54,103 bases of DNA from assembly GCF_000239815.1 (NCBI RefSeq), contig NZ_CAFK01000316.1, positions 1 through 54,103 on the forward strand, in the 5' to 3' direction. The stretch is from Bradyrhizobium sp. STM 3843 (GTDB lineage: Bacteria > Pseudomonadota > Alphaproteobacteria > Rhizobiales > Xanthobacteraceae). This document shows positions 50,208 to 54,103 of the stretch, one piece after another. The stretch's first letter is position 1. Every line of letters starts with the position of its first letter. The notes beneath the pieces are model-generated. The model did not search any database. It was not told where the DNA came from and saw only the letters and a list, made by a program, of their open reading frames with translations. The translations under genes were made by a program, and so were the position numbers.

Positions 50208-50649
50208 GCGGGCTGCCGGGACGCGGAGCCCGGGTCGGCTGAGCCTGTGGTTTCGCCCCGTGCATTCTTTCCGCACGGGAGTCGATGCCGGACGCCGCGC
50301 GGTTTCCGCGGCGCCTCCTGCTATCAAAAAAGTTAATAGATTGGCAACACTCGGGCTCGGATCGCGTCGCGACAGCAGCGGCGTTGGTCGCGGCGTGGCA
50401 CTCGCGAGGTTCCGGCCGCGATCGCAGTCGCGGGTGAGGAGGGATCCCAGCTTTTACAGATCGTTCCGCGCAGGGAACCCGCATTCGACGGCGAAGTCCA
50501 CGGTGTGTCGTATGCCGATCCGGTGCATTACCTGCACCGAATTCAGTGGGATTTTAATAGTTGCACCTGAGGTATCTGCAAATAGCACTCTATTAATTTC
50601 AAGTTGATAGGGTTGCGGCCTGCACGAAACGGGAAGCCGGATCAGATAA
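50208..50649. other. Intergenic region upstream of chemoreceptor 2
   Basis: 442 bp, more A/T-rich in its second half (50520-50620). It probably holds the chemoreceptor promoter; I could not identify a specific sigma-factor box, hairpin or gene. Confidence 0.35.
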
Positions 50650-52347
50650 ATGCGACATCTCACCGTCTATCAGCGCCTGGCCACGATCATTGCGGTGCTG
50701 TCGATCACCCTCTTTGCCGTCTCCGCCATGCAGATCCTTTTGCTCCGGGACTCCGTGCTGGAGGAGCGGCGGACCATGGTTCGCAACCTCGTGGAGTCCG
50801 CGACCAAGATTTTGAGTTCCTATGATGCCGATGCCAAGGCGGGCCGGCTCGAGCCGGAGCGCGCGCGCCAGTTGGCCTTTGCTGCGATCGGCGCCATGCG
50901 CTGGGGGCAATATGCCGATTATCTCGGTGTCTATGGCACCGGCCCGTCGGATGCCGGCGTCACCTATGTCCACGCCAATCCGAAATACATCAACGTCAAT
51001 CGTTGGGACTTCAAGGACAACACGGGCAAGCTGCTGATCCAGGACATCGTGCGCACGGCGCGCGCCGGCGGCGGCTACGTCGAATACATGGCGCCGCGTT
51101 CGGGCGGCGGGGGCGAGCTGCCCAAGCTGTCCTATGTCGGCGCCTATGGCAGCGGCGACAAGATGCTGGCGCTGCAGGCCGGCGTCTACATCAACGACGT
51201 CGACGCAGTCGTCTATGAGCGCGCGATGTGGGCCGGCCTCGGCGGCCTGGCCGGGCTGGTGATCGCGGGCGTCATCGCGTTCTGGCTCGGGCGCGGCCTG
51301 GTCGATCCGCTCAGCAAGACCTGCGAGGCGATGGACGAATTGTGCAAAGGCAATCTCGCCTTCGATGTCCCGTTCGTCGACCGCAAGAACGAGATCGGGC
51401 GGATGGCGCGCAGTCTGCAGGTGTTCAAGGACCATCTTGCCGAAAGCGAACGGCTGCGTGCCGAGCAGGAGCACGGCAAGACGCAGGCGGCCGAGGAGCG
51501 GCGCGCGGTGCTGGCCCGCATCGCCGACCAGTTCGAGCGCTCGATTGGCGGCGTCATCCAGGGTACCGCGAGCGCTGCCGGCGAGCTGCAAAGCTCGGCC
51601 TCGTCGATGTCGAGCATTGTCGAGGGGACCACGACGCAGAGCGCGAACGTGGCCGCCGCCGCCGAGCAGACCGCCAAGAACGTGCAAACCGTGTCGGCCT
51701 CGGCCGAGCAGCTGTCGTCATCGATCCAGGAGATCGCGCGGCAGGTCACCCAGTCCTCGTCGATCGCGCAGAACGCGGTCAGCCAGGCCACGCGCACGGA
51801 AGCCATGGTCGAGAAGCTGGTGCATGCCACCCAGAAGATCGGCGAGGTGATGGCGCTGATCCAGACCATCGCCGGCCAGACCAACCTGCTCGCACTCAAT
51901 GCGACCATCGAATCGGCGCGCGCAGGCGAGGCGGGCAAGGGCTTCGCGGTGGTCGCCAACGAGGTCAAGGCGCTGTCGGCGCAGACCGCCAAGGCGACCG
52001 AAGATATCACCAGCCAGATCGAGGCCATCCGCGACGCGACCGGCTCGACCGTCACCGCGATCCGCGAGATCGGCGCCACCATCGGCCAGATGAACGAGAT
52101 CACCGAAGCGATCGCCGCGGCGGTCGAGGAGCAGGGGGCGGCGACCAAGGAGATCGCGCGCAGCGTTCAGCAGGCCGCCGAGGGCACCCAGGGCGTGATG
52201 AAGCACATCGTCGGCGTGCGCGAGGCCTCCAGCCAGGTCGGCGCGGCGGCTGCGCAGGTGCTCAGCGCCGCCGGCCAGCTCGGCTCGCAATCCGATCAGC
52301 TCAAGCGCGAGACCGGGAACTTCCTTGGCAATGTCCGGGCGGCCTAA
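50650..52347 (+). CDS. Methyl-accepting chemotaxis protein with single-Cache sensor
   Basis: 565 aa. TM1 near residues 12-33, a periplasmic sCache_2-type sensor (about 35-190, with RWGQYADYLGVYG and HANPKYINVNRWDFKD), TM2 near 197-218, HAMP, then the methyl-accepting domain with hairpin tip AGQTNLLALNATIESARAGE near 410-430. Single-Cache sensors often bind small organic acids; the ligand here is not determinable. Its sensor is of a different type from that of the chemoreceptor at 4277. Confidence 0.93.
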   Translation: MRHLTVYQRLATIIAVLSITLFAVSAMQILLLRDSVLEERRTMVRNLVESATKILSSYDADAKAGRLEPERARQLAFAAIGAMRWGQYADYLGVYGTGPSDAGVTYVHANPKYINVNRWDFKDNTGKLLIQDIVRTARAGGGYVEYMAPRSGGGGELPKLSYVGAYGSGDKMLALQAGVYINDVDAVVYERAMWAGLGGLAGLVIAGVIAFWLGRGLVDPLSKTCEAMDELCKGNLAFDVPFVDRKNEIGRMARSLQVFKDHLAESERLRAEQEHGKTQAAEERRAVLARIADQFERSIGGVIQGTASAAGELQSSASSMSSIVEGTTTQSANVAAAAEQTAKNVQTVSASAEQLSSSIQEIARQVTQSSSIAQNAVSQATRTEAMVEKLVHATQKIGEVMALIQTIAGQTNLLALNATIESARAGEAGKGFAVVANEVKALSAQTAKATEDITSQIEAIRDATGSTVTAIREIGATIGQMNEITEAIAAAVEEQGAATKEIARSVQQAAEGTQGVMKHIVGVREASSQVGAAAAQVLSAAGQLGSQSDQLKRETGNFLGNVRAA

Positions 52348-52404
52348 ATCCGTCCGGGCGCTGCCGACTGTTTGACAGGTCAATCCGATTAAGCCGCGCG
52401 CATG

Positions 52405-52890
52405 TCAGTGCGCGCGGTCTTCATCGTCGGCATCAAGCGGAGGCGCCAGGGTCGCAAGCACGTTCGGCACGACCGTTTGCTGCGGATAGAGGTAGAACGC
52501 CATCAGCGGCAGCTGCTGATGGCTCGCCGAGGGCTGCAGCAGCGTGCGCGCGATCAGTGCGGCCTCGGGATGGAGACCGGCCCAGCCGGCGAAACTCGAA
52601 GCCAGAATCTCGAGGGCAAGGATCGTGGTTGCGATCCGCACGAAGCCTTCATTGGCGCGTTTCGCGCTGCGTGACATCGAGGCGCGTTTCAGGAGCTGGC
52701 GCAGATCGCGCTGGCTTTCGATGAAGGGCCCGAGCCCGGACTTCCATAACAGATCAGGCAATGCGGCATAGCCGTGGACGCGATGATAGCTCTCGATCAG
52801 CGACCTGCATTGCTTGCTGAGGCTGGACGGCACGAATGTCAGATCGATGCGATCGATCTGATCAATCCTCTCGAATTTCACCTGTAACAC
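52405..52890 (-). CDS. Hypothetical protein
   Basis: 161 aa, GTG start at 52890. Mostly helical with hydrophobic patches (RIATTILALEILASSFAGWAGL) but no clear transmembrane helix or known motif. Codon use looks like the local backbone, which supports a real gene. Converges with the chemoreceptor gene 57 bp away. No family recognised. Confidence 0.6.
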   Translation of the reverse strand: MLQVKFERIDQIDRIDLTFVPSSLSKQCRSLIESYHRVHGYAALPDLLWKSGLGPFIESQRDLRQLLKRASMSRSAKRANEGFVRIATTILALEILASSFAGWAGLHPEAALIARTLLQPSASHQQLPLMAFYLYPQQTVVPNVLATLAPPLDADDEDRAH

Positions 52891-53144
52891 GATCCTGGCT
52901 CAGTCGCTTGATGCGGTTGCGGCAGGCTTGAGGCTCCGACGCAGGCAACCCGGCCGATATAGTCGCGATCCCCGGCGAAGTGAATTTCGTTGCGAGAAAA
53001 AATCGGACAATGTCGCGTGAGTGCGTGAAAAAGTCACAGCGTGGTCCGCCGCAGCGGCGTGTAGTTACGGGCGGTCTCGCAATCCGGAACTGATCGTGGG
53101 CGCGCATGTAGCTGCCGCGTCACGCGCTTGTCATGAGGCAAGCG

Positions 53145-53618
53145 TCAAGGCTTGTCAGCCTTGCGACGGATCTCGGCCAAGCGGTCGAGCAGCGCCGCTT
53201 GTGCGGGATTGATATGCTTGCTTGCCTCGGCGAGGCTGAACCACGCCGCGCGATCAATCTCAGGAAAGCTTTGCATGTGGCCGCTGCCTGGCGGCCATTC
53301 GATCTCGAAGCTGTTGCTTCGGATCGCTGTGGCATCGAGGTCGACCTCGGCCGCGAAAGCGATCACGATCTTGCCGCCGCGCTGCTTGATCTCGCCGAGC
53401 GGAAGCAGCGGAGCGGTGAGCGGAACCCCGAGTTCCTCGGCGAATTCGCGCCGGGCCGCAATGTCGGCCGGCTCACTGGCATCATATTCGCCCTTCGGAA
53501 TCGACCAGGCGCCGAGATCCTTGTTGCGCCAGAAAGGCCCGCCGGGATGCACCAGCAGCACCTCGACCGCACCGGAGGTTGTGCGAAAAGCGAGCACGCC
53601 CGCGCTGCGGACCGGCAT
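53145..53618 (-). CDS. Nudix hydrolase
   Basis: 157 aa. An exact Nudix box GX5EX7REUXEEXGU spans residues 43-65 (GEYDASEPADIAARREFAEE, then LGV). It hydrolyses a nucleoside-diphosphate-linked substrate; the short single-domain form with the N-terminal RSAGVLAFR resembles MutT/diadenosine-type bacterial members. Starts 3 nt after the DUF763 gene stop, so they form an operon. Confidence 0.92.
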   Translation of the reverse strand: MPVRSAGVLAFRTTSGAVEVLLVHPGGPFWRNKDLGAWSIPKGEYDASEPADIAARREFAEELGVPLTAPLLPLGEIKQRGGKIVIAFAAEVDLDATAIRSNSFEIEWPPGSGHMQSFPEIDRAAWFSLAEASKHINPAQAALLDRLAEIRRKADKP

Positions 53619-53621
53619 CGG

Positions 53622-54103
53622 CTAACGCTGCTTCTGCTTGGGGAGATTGCCGACGAGGTCACGCTCCCAGCCGAACACCGAACGGCCGTCGAGATCGGGC
53701 GAGGCGGCGCGCTCGGTGGCGATGAAGGCATCGACTGTAGGGCCGGTCGCGCTGCGCTCGAGCCGGCGCGCCTGGTCGTCAAGGCGCTTGAGCGCACCGA
53801 GCGTCTCGTCGCGGCCGAGCTTGGCGTTCCCGACCGCCGATTTCAGCACGCGGATGGTCTCGTCATAGACCTTGATCGGCACCGGATAAGGATGACGGTC
53901 CTTGCCGCCATGGGCGAGCGAGAACCGCGCGGGATCGGCAAAGCGATAGGGCGCGCCGTGCACGACCTCGGCGACCATCGCCAGCGAGCGCACGGTGCGG
54001 GCGCCGACCCCGGGCGTCAGCAACAGCTCCGGGAAGTCGAGCGGCCCGCGCTCGGCAGCGGCCGCAAGCGTGCCGTGCAGGCGGCGTGCAAACACGTCCT
54101 TCG
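53622..54103 (-). CDS. DUF763 domain protein (C-terminal part, cut by window end)
   Basis: About 160 C-terminal residues are visible: LLLTPGVGARTVRSLAMVAE, SLAHGGKDRHPYPVP and KVYDETIRVLKSAVGNAKLG, characteristic of the DUF763 family. PGVGARTVRSLA looks like a helix-hairpin-helix-type DNA-binding element. The true start lies beyond 54103; apparent starts inside the window are not real. Upstream of, and coupled to, the Nudix gene; such pairing hints at a DNA or nucleotide maintenance role. Confidence 0.85.
   Translation of the reverse strand, partial: KDVFARRLHGTLAAAAERGPLDFPELLLTPGVGARTVRSLAMVAEVVHGAPYRFADPARFSLAHGGKDRHPYPVPIKVYDETIRVLKSAVGNAKLGRDETLGALKRLDDQARRLERSATGPTVDAFIATERAASPDLDGRSVFGWERDLVGNLPKQKQR

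Overview
The window looks like chromosome of a high-GC alphaproteobacterium, most likely Bradyrhizobium or a close relative. This is inferred from overall gene content (CO-dehydrogenase-type operon, several chemoreceptors, OtsAB, a DUF763 protein), codon bias and REP-like intergenic palindromes. No database search was possible.

Layout. (1) 1-11,351 is ordinary backbone: a CO dehydrogenase-like coxS-coxL-coxM operon (minus strand), a chemoreceptor, an MFS transporter followed by otsB and otsA (trehalose synthesis), and a small secreted protein. (2) 11,352-11,441 is an intact tRNA-Ser(GGA) gene. (3) 11,428-26,851 is a genomic island of about 15.4 kb. A perfect 14-bp copy of the tRNA 3' end (11428-11441) recurs at 26838-26851. 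A P4-type tyrosine integrase lies just inside the tRNA end. It is followed by an excisionase-like HTH gene, a DUF3987/YfjI-like replication protein and two small unknown genes, one carrying an iteron-like nested inverted repeat. Then come a complete type I restriction-modification operon (hsdR-hsdM-hsdS) and, converging on it, a two-gene operon. The first gene of that operon fuses DUF262, an HNH/DUF1524-like region and a Schlafen AlbA_2 domain; the second carries a PD-(D/E)xK nuclease signature. I regard this pair as the best candidate for an undescribed defence system in the window.

(4) 27,192-46,090 is a metabolic, efflux and regulatory stretch. It holds a DJ-1/PfpI protein, an AraC regulator divergent from a hydrolase plus two tandem monooxygenase-like paralogues, and a TetR-hydrolase-small protein-ketosynthase operon. 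That operon is divergent from an RND efflux pair, with two similar 45-bp palindromes between them. A Crp/Fnr regulator divergent from a tannase-family esterase, another AraC regulator, and a LysR regulator divergent from a metallo-beta-lactamase-fold lipoprotein follow. (5) 46,258-54,103 returns to backbone-like genes: a Tat-signal SDR, a membrane protein, an MFS transporter, a flavin-reductase-like protein, a second chemoreceptor, a Nudix hydrolase and the C-terminal part of a DUF763 protein cut by the window edge.

How it fits together: the island is a defence island that uses tRNA-Ser as attachment site without destroying it. hsdR/hsdM/hsdS overlap by 4 nt, which implies translational coupling. 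The nuclease pair would add a second, independent restriction-like layer. Outside the island the recurring design is a regulator transcribed divergently from the enzyme or pump it probably controls.
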